From: Agrobacterium arsenijevicii
GTDB taxonomy: Bacteria > Pseudomonadota > Alphaproteobacteria > Rhizobiales > Rhizobiaceae
Direction of reading: 5' to 3'
Assembly (NCBI GenBank): GCA_000949895.1
Contig: JWIT01000035.1
Coordinates: forward strand, 1 to 51,607
DNA: 51,607 nucleotides
Each line of letters starts with the position of its first letter. Position 1 is the first letter of the stretch. Position numbers and translations under genes: made by a program. Below, piece after piece: positions 7,502-15,974 of the stretch. The notes under the pieces were generated by a model that saw only the letters and a list, made by a program, of their open reading frames with translations, made no database searches and was not told where the DNA came from.

Positions 7502-9523
7502 ATGGCAAATGAAGAGTTCACCAGACACTATGCGTGGCCCGCTCCTGTGGCTTCGAATGATGAAGGGCGTGGGACCGCGCGGATCCCCATCCAGGCACAA
7601 TCAATCGTTGCTGGAGAAGACGGTCGGGACACTTCGGTCCCAACGGCTTTGTCGCGACCGCCAATTGAAGATATGCCGCACGGCGTCCAAGAAACATCGG
7701 CGAGTGGCGGACGACTGGGAGCGGCCCGTCTGCGGGATCCCGTAATCCCGCCAGGAATATCCGAAGCCCGCACGGACCTATCCGCAATTTTGCGGAAAAA
7801 AAGCGGTTCTTTCCGCACCGGTATGCAGTATCTGCGTGAGCTTGAACGGGAAAATCTTGATAAACAAGACAGGGAAGCCAGTGCGTTGCCAGATTTAAGT
7901 GCAAGGGGCATAAAGCGACCGCGCGAAATTGAGTATCCCGGCAATGCAAGCGGATTAACCATAAAGAGGCAAGTCGGCTTAGGCATAGAGATCAATACTA
8001 TCTCGGCATCTTCTCCCGTGAACCGGGCCGCGCATTCGTCGAACTGGCAAGGCGCGCCGGAACAGGGCGTGTACAATGTTCAGCCATCGGCAGATAGAGC
8101 ACAGAAATCTGCGCAGGAAAGTTCGACGTTTCCCGATGGCACTCCTGTTTCCGCTCTCTATTCAGGCCCACTCGCAGAATGGTTCGAGAGGGATACTGGC
8201 AGCGAGACGACCAGGAATTCAGGCAACACCATTTCGTCACCGCTCCGAGGGCTGGAGGAGTTCGGCGATTCCGCGGACAGCCGGTATCTTGGGCGCGAAG
8301 CTCAGAGTCTTTCAGTTACCGTAACAACGCCTAATTCGAATGCTGAGGCAAGTTCTCATAGCGCACACACTGAAACTCTCGACGATGTCAGCAGTGACCA
8401 CTCGAGCGAACAGGGGAGGGGTCCCCTTGGCGCCGCAATCCTTGGATCCCATCATGACCTTTCACCGCGTGCACAGAAGTTATCACAAACAAACCGCGAT
8501 TCCCCTGAACTGACCGACGCCGAACTGGCAAAAGTCGATGCGGTGTTCGAATCTCTCTCCAAGGGGCCCCCGGCCGGGGAGTGCGCCGCACCGGACTTTC
8601 GTGAGCGCGGACCAGGCGGCGCTTTCCAGAAAGAAGGCGTGTCCGACAGGGCGAACGGGGTGCCCACTAACTGGGAGGTACCTTTTGGTCGCGGTGGCGG
8701 GCATTCACCGCAAGCGCTGAGGTCCTCAGGAGTGGAGCTCGATGACTTCCCTGATTTCACCGAGGCCGAACTGGCAAAAATCGACGCACTAGTCGAATCT
8801 CACTCCAACAGATCTTTATCAGTGCGAAATATAATACCAGATTTGCGCGGAGCGGGAGCAGACAACGTCTTCCGGAAAGAAGGCGTTGTCGAACACGCGG
8901 AGAAGATGCCGATCGATAGTGTGAGTCTTACCAGACTGAATGGCGAGCGTTCACGTTCACCGAAGACATCGCAAGCAAGCCTTGAGGATTTCCCCGATCT
9001 AACCGATGCCGATCTGGCCCATATCGAAGAGTCGGAGCGGATCGCAAGAACTGCTGTTGAAAAGGGGAAGCAAAAAATCTCGACCGAAGCCGATACGCGG
9101 TTTGATTTGGGCAACTCTTCTGCACCCCGGGTTAGCCCTCGATCGGTTACCCCGTTGGTTCCCAATGCCAATCAGCCGATTACATCGTGGTTCTACGAGG
9201 CACAAAAGACTTGTGACAAATTGGTAGAGAACACTTACGTGAAGCCGGCCGTTGACAGTTCTAGGGCGCGAAATGACGTCGAAAACACCGCTGGCAGGCT
9301 TGGTGACCCTGCTCCTGCTTTGGGGCATGACAATCTTGGTAGAACTCGCGCGTTAACGCCCGTTCGCGACGTGATGTCTAGACCCAGCGCGGACCGACAA
9401 CTGGCTAGTCATGCGGCAGAACATTCGGCAATAGACGACATTTGGAAACGGGATGACCGTGATCGCAGGACACACCCTTATAGAGGATTGGATTCGCGTT
9501 CACGTGAAGGTTACGGGCGGTAA
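7502..9523 (+). CDS. virD3: VirD3, virD-operon protein of unknown function
   Basis: 673 residues from the ATG at 7502 (a GTG codon immediately precedes it), the length I recall for nopaline VirD3. No enzyme motif is visible; the protein is hydrophilic, Ser/Asp/Glu-rich and probably disordered. Two structures stand out: a VirD2-like basic motif at ~138-157 (KRPREIEYPGNASGLTIKR), and three imperfect repeats centred on (D)FPDLTDADLAHIEE-type helices at about 337-347, 417-427 and 498-508. VirD3 has been reported dispensable for tumour formation and varies strongly between Ti plasmids. It lies in the virD operon between virD2 (14 bp gap) and virD4. Confidence 0.9.
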   Translation: MANEEFTRHYAWPAPVASNDEGRGTARIPIQAQSIVAGEDGRDTSVPTALSRPPIEDMPHGVQETSASGGRLGAARLRDPVIPPGISEARTDLSAILRKKSGSFRTGMQYLRELERENLDKQDREASALPDLSARGIKRPREIEYPGNASGLTIKRQVGLGIEINTISASSPVNRAAHSSNWQGAPEQGVYNVQPSADRAQKSAQESSTFPDGTPVSALYSGPLAEWFERDTGSETTRNSGNTISSPLRGLEEFGDSADSRYLGREAQSLSVTVTTPNSNAEASSHSAHTETLDDVSSDHSSEQGRGPLGAAILGSHHDLSPRAQKLSQTNRDSPELTDAELAKVDAVFESLSKGPPAGECAAPDFRERGPGGAFQKEGVSDRANGVPTNWEVPFGRGGGHSPQALRSSGVELDDFPDFTEAELAKIDALVESHSNRSLSVRNIIPDLRGAGADNVFRKEGVVEHAEKMPIDSVSLTRLNGERSRSPKTSQASLEDFPDLTDADLAHIEESERIARTAVEKGKQKISTEADTRFDLGNSSAPRVSPRSVTPLVPNANQPITSWFYEAQKTCDKLVENTYVKPAVDSSRARNDVENTAGRLGDPAPALGHDNLGRTRALTPVRDVMSRPSADRQLASHAAEHSAIDDIWKRDDRDRRTHPYRGLDSRSREGYGR

Positions 9524-9596
9524 AGGCTGTGTTGTTCGCAGCAACACCCAAATCAAAAGCCCAATTTGCGATCGATCGAAGAATCTCGGTGAAGTG

Positions 9597-11603
9597 ATGA
9601 ATTCGAGCAAGACTACGCCCCAGCGTTTAGCTGTCAGCATCGTATGTTCGCTGGCAGCCGGTTTTTGCGCGGCAAGTCTCTATGTAACATTTCGCCATGG
9701 GTTCAATGGCGAAGCGATGATGACGTTTAGCGTCTTCGCCTTTTGGTACGAGACCCCGCTCTATATGGGTCATGCGACCCCCGTCTTCTATTGCGGTTTA
9801 GCCATTGTCGTCTCGACGTCTATTGTTGCGCTGTTAAGCCAACTTATCATATCGTTTCGCAATCACGAGCATCATGGCACGGCTCGTTGGGCGGGATTTG
9901 GCGAAATGCGGCACGCCGGTTACCTGCAGCGCTATAATCGTATCAAGGGGCCGATCTTTGGCAAGACGTGTGGCCCTCGTTGGTTCGGCAGTTATCTGAC
10001 CAATGGCGAACAGCCTCACAGTCTTGTTGTCGCGCCAACGCGCGCCGGCAAAGGCGTTGGCGTCGTTATTCCGACGCTCCTAACCTTCAAGGGTTCGGTG
10101 ATAGCCCTCGACGTCAAAGGCGAGCTTTTTGAGCTGACTTCCAGAGCACGCAAAGCGGGCGGCGACGCCGTTTTCAAGTTCTCACCTCTGGATCCAGAGC
10201 GACGGACTCATTGTTACAATCCCGTCCTCGATATTGCAGCTTTACCGCTCGAGCGGCAGTTTACCGAGACGCGCCGCCTCGCCGCAAACCTCATCACGGC
10301 CAAAGGCAAGGGAGCGGAAGGCTTTATCGACGGCGCGCGGGACCTTTTCGTTGCGGGCATCCTTACCTGTATTGAGCGCGGTACGCCAACAATTGGTGCG
10401 GTCTACGACTTATTTGCTCAACCTGGAGAGAAGTACAAACTTTTTGCGCACCTCGCGGAAGAAAGCCGAAATAAAGAGGCTCAGCGTATTTTCGACAATA
10501 TGGCGGGTAACGACACGAAAATTTTGACTTCTTATACATCAGTGCTCGGCGACGGCGGACTTAACCTGTGGGCTGATCCATTGGTTAAAGCAGCGACAAG
10601 TCGATCAGATTTTTCCGTCTATGATCTGCGTCGGAAGAGGACCTGCGTCTATCTTTGCGTCAGTCCCAACGACCTCGAGGTCGTGGCGCCATTGATGCGC
10701 CTCCTTTTTCAGCAGGTCGTGTCAATTCTGCAGCGATCACTGCCAGGTAAAGATGAGCGGCATGAAGTTTTGTTTCTCCTTGACGAATTTAAACACCTGG
10801 GGAAGCTTGAGGCAATCGAGACCGCGATTACAACCATCGCCGGTTACAAAGGCCGCTTCATGTTTATTATTCAGAGTCTCTCGGCCTTGACGGGCACCTA
10901 CGATGACGCGGGCAAACAAAACTTTCTCAGTAACACTGGCGTGCAAGTATTTATGGCCACGGCCGACGACGAAACACCGACCTATATCTCAAAAGCTATC
11001 GGCGACTATACGTTCAAGGCGCGTTCGACCTCATACAGTCAAGCCCGAATGTTCGATCATAACATCCAGATTTCCGATCAGGGGGCACCGCTTTTGCGCC
11101 CCGAACAAGTGCGCTTGCTTGACGATAACAATGAAATCGTCCTTATTAAAGGGCATCCGCCTCTCAAACTACGAAAGGTGCGATATTATTCCGATCGTAT
11201 GCTGAGGCGCCTTTTCGAATGCCAAATTGGCGCCCTCCCTGAGCCCGCATCTTTGATGCTTTCGGAAGGTGTCCATCGGGATGGGCAAGACCTCAGTCAA
11301 CATGCCGCCGTCACGGAGGCGCAGGGCTTAGGTGACATCGATTCGATACCTAATAATATGGAAGCCGCTACACCGCAAAACAGTGAAATGGATGACGAGC
11401 AGGACAGCCTCCCAACTGGAATTGACGTCCCCCAGGGCCTTATTGAAAGCGATGAGGTGAAAGAAGACGCCGGTGGCGTGGTGCCAGATTTCGGTGTTTC
11501 AGCTGAAATGGCTCCAGCTATGATTGCACAACAGCAGCTGCTGGAGCAGATCATTGCGCTTCAGCAACGATATGGACCCGCGTCCTCGCACTCGGTGAAA
11601 TGA
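9597..11603 (+). CDS. virD4: VirD4, T4SS coupling protein ATPase
   Basis: 668 residues from ATG 9597. The in-frame extension back to 9453 overlaps virD3 and is rejected. N-terminus: two membrane helices (~11-31 and ~63-86) around a short periplasmic loop. Then a TraG/VirD4 ATPase domain with Walker A APTRAGKGVGVV (146-157, Lys152) and Walker B LFLLDEFKHLG. The C-terminal ~120 residues are acidic and Gln-rich. VirD4 receives the VirD2-T-strand, VirE2, VirE3 and other effectors at the inner membrane and passes them to VirB. It lies 73 bp after virD3 in the same operon. Confidence 0.97.
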   Translation: MNSSKTTPQRLAVSIVCSLAAGFCAASLYVTFRHGFNGEAMMTFSVFAFWYETPLYMGHATPVFYCGLAIVVSTSIVALLSQLIISFRNHEHHGTARWAGFGEMRHAGYLQRYNRIKGPIFGKTCGPRWFGSYLTNGEQPHSLVVAPTRAGKGVGVVIPTLLTFKGSVIALDVKGELFELTSRARKAGGDAVFKFSPLDPERRTHCYNPVLDIAALPLERQFTETRRLAANLITAKGKGAEGFIDGARDLFVAGILTCIERGTPTIGAVYDLFAQPGEKYKLFAHLAEESRNKEAQRIFDNMAGNDTKILTSYTSVLGDGGLNLWADPLVKAATSRSDFSVYDLRRKRTCVYLCVSPNDLEVVAPLMRLLFQQVVSILQRSLPGKDERHEVLFLLDEFKHLGKLEAIETAITTIAGYKGRFMFIIQSLSALTGTYDDAGKQNFLSNTGVQVFMATADDETPTYISKAIGDYTFKARSTSYSQARMFDHNIQISDQGAPLLRPEQVRLLDDNNEIVLIKGHPPLKLRKVRYYSDRMLRRLFECQIGALPEPASLMLSEGVHRDGQDLSQHAAVTEAQGLGDIDSIPNNMEAATPQNSEMDDEQDSLPTGIDVPQGLIESDEVKEDAGGVVPDFGVSAEMAPAMIAQQQLLEQIIALQQRYGPASSHSVK

Positions 11604-11714
11604 CTTCAAGCTGCCTTTCACATTGGAATCATTCGATGCGGGGCGTCGTCAGATATTCCGGTTGTATCGAATGCGGAGCTAGACCCCGAGGTTGCCGATT
11701 AAGCAGATATCGCC

Positions 11715-14240
11715 ATGAGACCGTCAGGAAACCCAAACGTCGATCTTAGCGGTTCGACTGCATCGCTTGCCGAAGTTCCCGCCGGAGCTACCCCTGTCCT
11801 TAATCTAATCGAGCCCAGGAACCGTCCGGCTGACGACTCGCTTGAGGGCCAAACCGATCGCGGCGAGCATCCATCTGCATCATTTGACTATGATGGCATG
11901 AAGCTTGGCGCCGCGGAGCGTGAAGCATACGAGAACTGGTGTCCATCGAACCGGCCTACATGGAAAGATCTGGTACTCAGGGCGCGCCTTGATGCAATCG
12001 ACAGTTCCGCTTGGCTCCCCGATTTGGGCGAGGAGTCGCCTTTGATCTTCAGATATGAAGGGATTCCGCTGGGTGAGGGGGAACGGCAAGCCTACAAAGA
12101 ATGGCAAGAGGACGCTCAGCCCACATGGGAAGACCTCGTTGTCAACGCACGAATGGCGGAACCTGATCCTTGTGCTGACATTGCAGACGAGCACAATCCC
12201 CTCAAAGAAGGCGAGGAGTTTCGGTCTGAAGCGTCGAAACGCAAGCGGAAAAAACCGATCGACCAGGACGAGAATTCTTCTACATCGTTTTACCATGACG
12301 GGATGAGGCTCGGAGAACCCGAGCGCGAGGCATATGATAACTGGGGCAACGCGGAGCCGCCCACGTGGAAAGACCTGGTACTTAAGGCGCGCCTTGATGC
12401 AATTGACAGCTCCGCCTGGCTCTTTGCTTCAGAAGGGTCTTCCTCGACTTTTGAGTATGAGGGAATTCCACTGGGTGAGGGGGAACGGCAAGCCTACAAA
12501 GAATGGCAAGAGGACGCTCAGCCCACGTGGGAGGACCTCGTCGTTAATGCACGCATGGCAGAACTCGACCATTCTTCTTGGATTACAGACGAGCACAATT
12601 CCCTTGAAGAAAACTTAGAGTTTGGGCCCGATGCAAGACAGGCCAGCCTGAAGGACTCGACCGACCAGCGGAAGAGTTCTTCCGCGTCATTTATCTATGA
12701 TGGAATGAAGCTCGGGGAACCCGAGCATGCTGCATACGAGAACTGGAGCAAACCGGAACGACCGTCATGGGAAGCCCTCATCCTAGATGCGCGCCAGGCT
12801 TCCATAGCAAGCTCTTCGGTTTCGAATTCGTTACTTGCAAAGACATCCTCGCCAGTCTTTCTATACGAGGGAATGTCGCTAGGGGATGCGGAACGTCAAG
12901 CGTATGGAAGGTGGAGGCAGCCTGCCCAACCGCGATGGCAAAATCTTGTGGTGAACGCGCGCCTTGCGGATCTTGATCCGTTGGCCTGGATTCCCGATGA
13001 ACATGATCCGTTTGCGGAAGCCGAGGCGCTTAGCCCCACTTCGCAATCGAGTGGCGCCAACAAGTCCAACCGCGCTTTGGGTAATCAATCAGATTCAGGC
13101 CGGCCCGCCTTCGCATATCTGGCAGCACAAGAGGCGAGTCACCTGCAATCACCGGCATGCTCACAATTGGAAACGAGGCGTGCATTAAATTTCGGGTCGC
13201 CTGGACCGGATGCAAATCCAACGGAAAGCATCGCCAAATGTAATCGTTTGGATGGCGTCAGTAAAATTAAGCGATTAGGCACCAAAGGCCGCCGGGCAGT
13301 AAACGCGACTATTCACGGCGGCAAGTTCGGTGCGCAAGGACTGTTGTCCGAAGATTGCGGACAAGCGGCTGAGCCCTCTCCGTCGGAACAAACTACTCGG
13401 CCGCGAACCGATAATATTGGTACCTATGCAAGCCGGAAAAACGAACGAGCTCGGCTGGCTACAGAGACCGGGAAATACGAATCGGAGCACATTTTCGGAT
13501 TTAAGGTCGTCCACGATACTTTGCGGGCGACCAAAGAAGGCCGTCGTCTCGAAAGGCCAATGCCGGCATACCTCGAATACAAGGAGCTTCATCGGCAACA
13601 CGTAGGGACAGGAAGAGGACGGACTGGACTGGTCGGGCGCGGATGGCCGGATGATGCGAGCTATCGCGCAGATCAAAGGGCAACCCTGTCGGACCCTGTT
13701 GCGTCCGCGGAAGGTGCAACAGCTTCAAATGGGTACCAGTTGAACCAGCTGGGCTACGCGCACCAGCTCGCCACCCATGGTCTCCAAAGTGAAACGCCCG
13801 ATGGGGTTACCATGCCAATTCAAGTTGCGACAATTAGCTACAACTATACAGTGAGCCGTGATCCGGTCCTTTCACCACCCAGCAAAGAACAAGCGCCCCC
13901 ATTGCTACACCTTGGGCCTCGTGGGCAAACGGAAGCTGTGCTTGCCCGCGAGACCGCATTGACCGGAAAATGGCCAACTCTCGAGCGTGAGTGTCAAGTG
14001 TATCAGCGGTTTTTGGCCCTGTACGACGTAAAGAAGGATCTGGACGCCAAACAACTTGGTGTACGGCAGAAAAAGCAGGCACTCGTTGCGGCGTTGAACC
14101 GGACCGCCGGCTTAATTGGCGCGTCACCTTTGGAAGCTCAATCGTCGACCGCTGAGGTTGAATATACTACCGACGAGCCCGATGAACGACGGGTTTATGA
14201 TCCGCGCGATCGAGGCAGAGACAAAGCGTTCAATCGCTGA
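11715..14240 (+). CDS. virD5: VirD5, secreted nuclear effector with a six-fold repeat
   Basis: 841 residues starting MRPSGNPNVDLSG. Residues ~55-430 contain six ~50-residue repeats with the pattern F-x-Y-(D/E)-G-M-x-L-G-x-x-E-R-x-A-Y ... W ... (P)TW(K/E)DLV. They alternate in two subtypes (starts near 57, 112, 192, 246, 326, 382), so the unit is a ~135-residue pair present three times. The C-terminus is Arg-rich (RDRGRDKAFNR), fitting a VirB/VirD4 export signal. Family knowledge: VirD5 enters plant and yeast nuclei, competes with the F-box VBF route and disturbs chromosome segregation. Last gene of the virD operon. Confidence 0.95.
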   Translation: MRPSGNPNVDLSGSTASLAEVPAGATPVLNLIEPRNRPADDSLEGQTDRGEHPSASFDYDGMKLGAAEREAYENWCPSNRPTWKDLVLRARLDAIDSSAWLPDLGEESPLIFRYEGIPLGEGERQAYKEWQEDAQPTWEDLVVNARMAEPDPCADIADEHNPLKEGEEFRSEASKRKRKKPIDQDENSSTSFYHDGMRLGEPEREAYDNWGNAEPPTWKDLVLKARLDAIDSSAWLFASEGSSSTFEYEGIPLGEGERQAYKEWQEDAQPTWEDLVVNARMAELDHSSWITDEHNSLEENLEFGPDARQASLKDSTDQRKSSSASFIYDGMKLGEPEHAAYENWSKPERPSWEALILDARQASIASSSVSNSLLAKTSSPVFLYEGMSLGDAERQAYGRWRQPAQPRWQNLVVNARLADLDPLAWIPDEHDPFAEAEALSPTSQSSGANKSNRALGNQSDSGRPAFAYLAAQEASHLQSPACSQLETRRALNFGSPGPDANPTESIAKCNRLDGVSKIKRLGTKGRRAVNATIHGGKFGAQGLLSEDCGQAAEPSPSEQTTRPRTDNIGTYASRKNERARLATETGKYESEHIFGFKVVHDTLRATKEGRRLERPMPAYLEYKELHRQHVGTGRGRTGLVGRGWPDDASYRADQRATLSDPVASAEGATASNGYQLNQLGYAHQLATHGLQSETPDGVTMPIQVATISYNYTVSRDPVLSPPSKEQAPPLLHLGPRGQTEAVLARETALTGKWPTLERECQVYQRFLALYDVKKDLDAKQLGVRQKKQALVAALNRTAGLIGASPLEAQSSTAEVEYTTDEPDERRVYDPRDRGRDKAFNR

Positions 14241-14460
14241 CAAAGTCGCCTAGACAATGATTGTTACGGACTTCGCAATCGATTTCTTGACAGCAGTGCC
14301 ATTCAACTTTTGATCCACCATCTGCTTGTCTCGTCCCTGGAAAATAATCGGCGGAGAAACGCTCGACAGCTTCTATTGCCAAGCCCCGTGCGATCGATCG
14401 TAAGCGCACAATTCACCGCACCTATTCACAGAACAGCGAATGAAGGAGTCTGTGTCCACA

Positions 14461-14607
14461 AGGGAGACTGTGGACACAATGACATTGGATATCTTGAATG
14501 GTTCAGGGGGTCTTCGGGCTGTGAAGGTTCTTCCCAACGGGAAGCGGCGTTTCGATCCGGTCGAGAAAGACCGGCTGATCGACGCTGCAATGAAGCCCGG
14601 GGTATCG
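14461..14607 (+). pseudogene. IS66-family tnpA-like 5' fragment
   Basis: A short frame (ATG 14440 or 14479) reads MTLDILNGSGGLRAVKVLP then NGKRRFDPVEKDRLIDAA and PGVSVE. The RRF-P-EK-RLI-A-PGVSV pattern is that of the helix-turn-helix start of IS66-type accessory transposases. It stops soon after and the rest of the gene is absent, so it is a remnant. Recognition is from motif spacing only; another small DNA-binding protein is possible. Confidence 0.4.
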
Positions 14608-15274
14608 GTTGAGCGAACGCGAACTTGACACTCAAAGATTACGCGCCGCGGAACGCGCCCTCGATAAACAAGTCTGGCAGAATCCTCCCGTTAACCCCTC
14701 CCGGTCGCAACGAGGAGATGCCAATAGTCATCTTCGAAACGAACGCGATGAGCGACTAGAGTCGGAGATGACGATCGCGCATCAAGCCGCTTCCGTCTCC
14801 GTTGGCGAGGATCGCCAAGCTCTTGATGCCGCTCGATCGACCTTGAATGAACTGCACAACTCGCCATCGTCGGATGATAGGGCAAACTTGAGTTCGCCGA
14901 GAGCCGAAATTTGCGACCGTACAACGTATCCGCCGTCTCCATCCCATTGAATACGGATATTCCTGAGCATTGAGGTCCGTGCCAATACGTCTCCGGCAAG
15001 AGCTGGAGATTTGGCATGGCGGATGATGAGGGATTTGCTGGGCGCTTTGAGATTGTCGAGGCGCGTCGAGGAATACTATCCCCCTCGACAAGCGAAGAGT
15101 CTGATCCGTGGGGTCGAGGCCGTGCAGAACACCGTAAACGCTAACGGCGGGATCCCGAATGACCAGTCATTGTGGCATTCCGAAAGAATTACATTCACAC
15201 GGCACCGGTTACTCGATCACTATCTCCTGCGGCCTTATTCGATAAAGTCGTGCTAACTCCGTGACTTGGCAAGA

Positions 15275-15288
15275 ATTACATATGAAAC
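15275..15288 (+). promoter_or_regulatory. vir box of the virE promoter
   Basis: ATTACATATGAAAC fits RTTDCAWWTGHAAY at all 14 positions and is oriented toward virE. Transcription would start within roughly 100 bp, leaving a leader of about 400 nt before virE1. Only the box is seen directly; the start point is inferred. Confidence 0.7.
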
Positions 15289-15402
15289 GCGATATTCGTT
15301 TAATGACGGAGGCTCGGATGGTAGATTCACCGAAGGCTCAATTCTATTAGGAGTCTTGATTGTGTCCGAAGAGTGACTGCCGCTGCAGCAGCCTAGAAAG
15401 CA

Positions 15403-15654
15403 ATGCACGGTGATGATGTTGATCGGACGGCTTTCGTCCCGCGCAGGCTACCGGCTGAAGCCGCTTACGTCGATAGTCAAGTTGACCTGGCGGCAAACCG
15501 ACAACCTCACTGTGTGACTTGTTTTGAGCGACTTTTGGTTCAAGAGAAAGATGAAAACCGTCGACGATTGTGGGCTTCCGGCAAAGCATGCGCCACGTCT
15601 GAAGAGAGTTGTGCAGGAGGCCCTACACTCGCACCGGGCCATTCGGGGCCATGA
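15403..15654 (+). CDS. Candidate small leader gene of the virE operon (83 aa)
   Basis: An 83-codon frame starts at ATG 15403, 115 bp after the virE vir box, and stops at a TGA that overlaps the next small frame's ATG (ATGA at 15651-15654). The product ([16 protein letters not shown]...) has no recognised domain and its composition is unremarkable, with several Cys. The overlap with the next frame, which in turn overlaps virE1, is the only positive evidence. It could be chance. Confidence 0.28.
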
Positions 15655-15776
15655 AGATGGAGCAAACCTTAATTTGCACCGATAATTTTCCGTTCGATGG
15701 ATTTGGGCTGGGCAGGATCGGAGCGGAAGGCACTAGGAAAATCGTAATTTCTGTAGGAGAAACAATGATATGGTGA
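15651..15776 (+). CDS. Candidate small gene coupled to virE1 (41 aa)
   Basis: Reads [20 protein letters not shown] then [21 protein letters not shown], and its stop lies inside the virE1 start (ATGGTGA, 7-nt overlap). With the frame before it, it would form a coupled chain orf83-orf41-virE1. It is too short for a domain call. Ribosomes finishing it could deliver translation to virE1, which has its own GTAGGAGAAA site. Confidence 0.3.
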
Positions 15777-15961
15777 TCATCAAGCTAAATGCGAATAAAA
15801 ACATGCCTGTCTTGGCGGTTGAGAAGCCGCAAGAAATTCACAAAGAGGAGTTGAGCGACCATCACCAGTCAAATGGCTTTACGAGTTTGGATCTCGAAAT
15901 GATTGAACTGGAGAATTTTGTCCTTCACTGCCCGCTCCCCGAAGAAAACCTAGCCGGCTAA
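15770..15961 (+). CDS. virE1: VirE1, secretion chaperone of VirE2
   Basis: 63 residues, acidic, starting [20 protein letters not shown], matching VirE1. The C-terminal half (FTSLDLEMIELENFVL) is the amphipathic helix known to bind VirE2. VirE1 keeps VirE2 soluble and stops it coating DNA or self-associating inside the bacterium. A GTAGGAGAAA ribosome site lies just upstream; virE2 follows 13 bp downstream. Confidence 0.95.
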   Translation: MVIIKLNANKNMPVLAVEKPQEIHKEELSDHHQSNGFTSLDLEMIELENFVLHCPLPEENLAG

Positions 15962-15974
15962 AAGGAGTTAGACG

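Larger units (their letters stand above)
14241..15402. other. virD5-virE interval, mostly without a supportable gene
   Basis: This 1.16-kb stretch holds an IS66-like fragment (14461-14607) and, near its right end, the virE vir box. A 113-codon frame at 14609-14950 starts only at TTG, has no recognisable domain and runs straight out of the IS fragment; I do not call it. A short frame from 15016 (MADDEGFAGRFEIVEARRG) faintly recalls the start of an IS66 TnpA but is closed after 42 codons. The whole looks like mobile-element debris. Confidence 0.5.

Noticed and set aside
14609..14950. 113-codon frame downstream of virD5
   Set aside because: TTG start only, no ribosome site or domain, and continuous with an IS66-like fragment.
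15016..15144. Small frame MADDEGFAGRFEIVEARRG... as an IS66 tnpA start
   Set aside because: Only the first ~18 residues suggest it and the characteristic WPDE-K block is absent.
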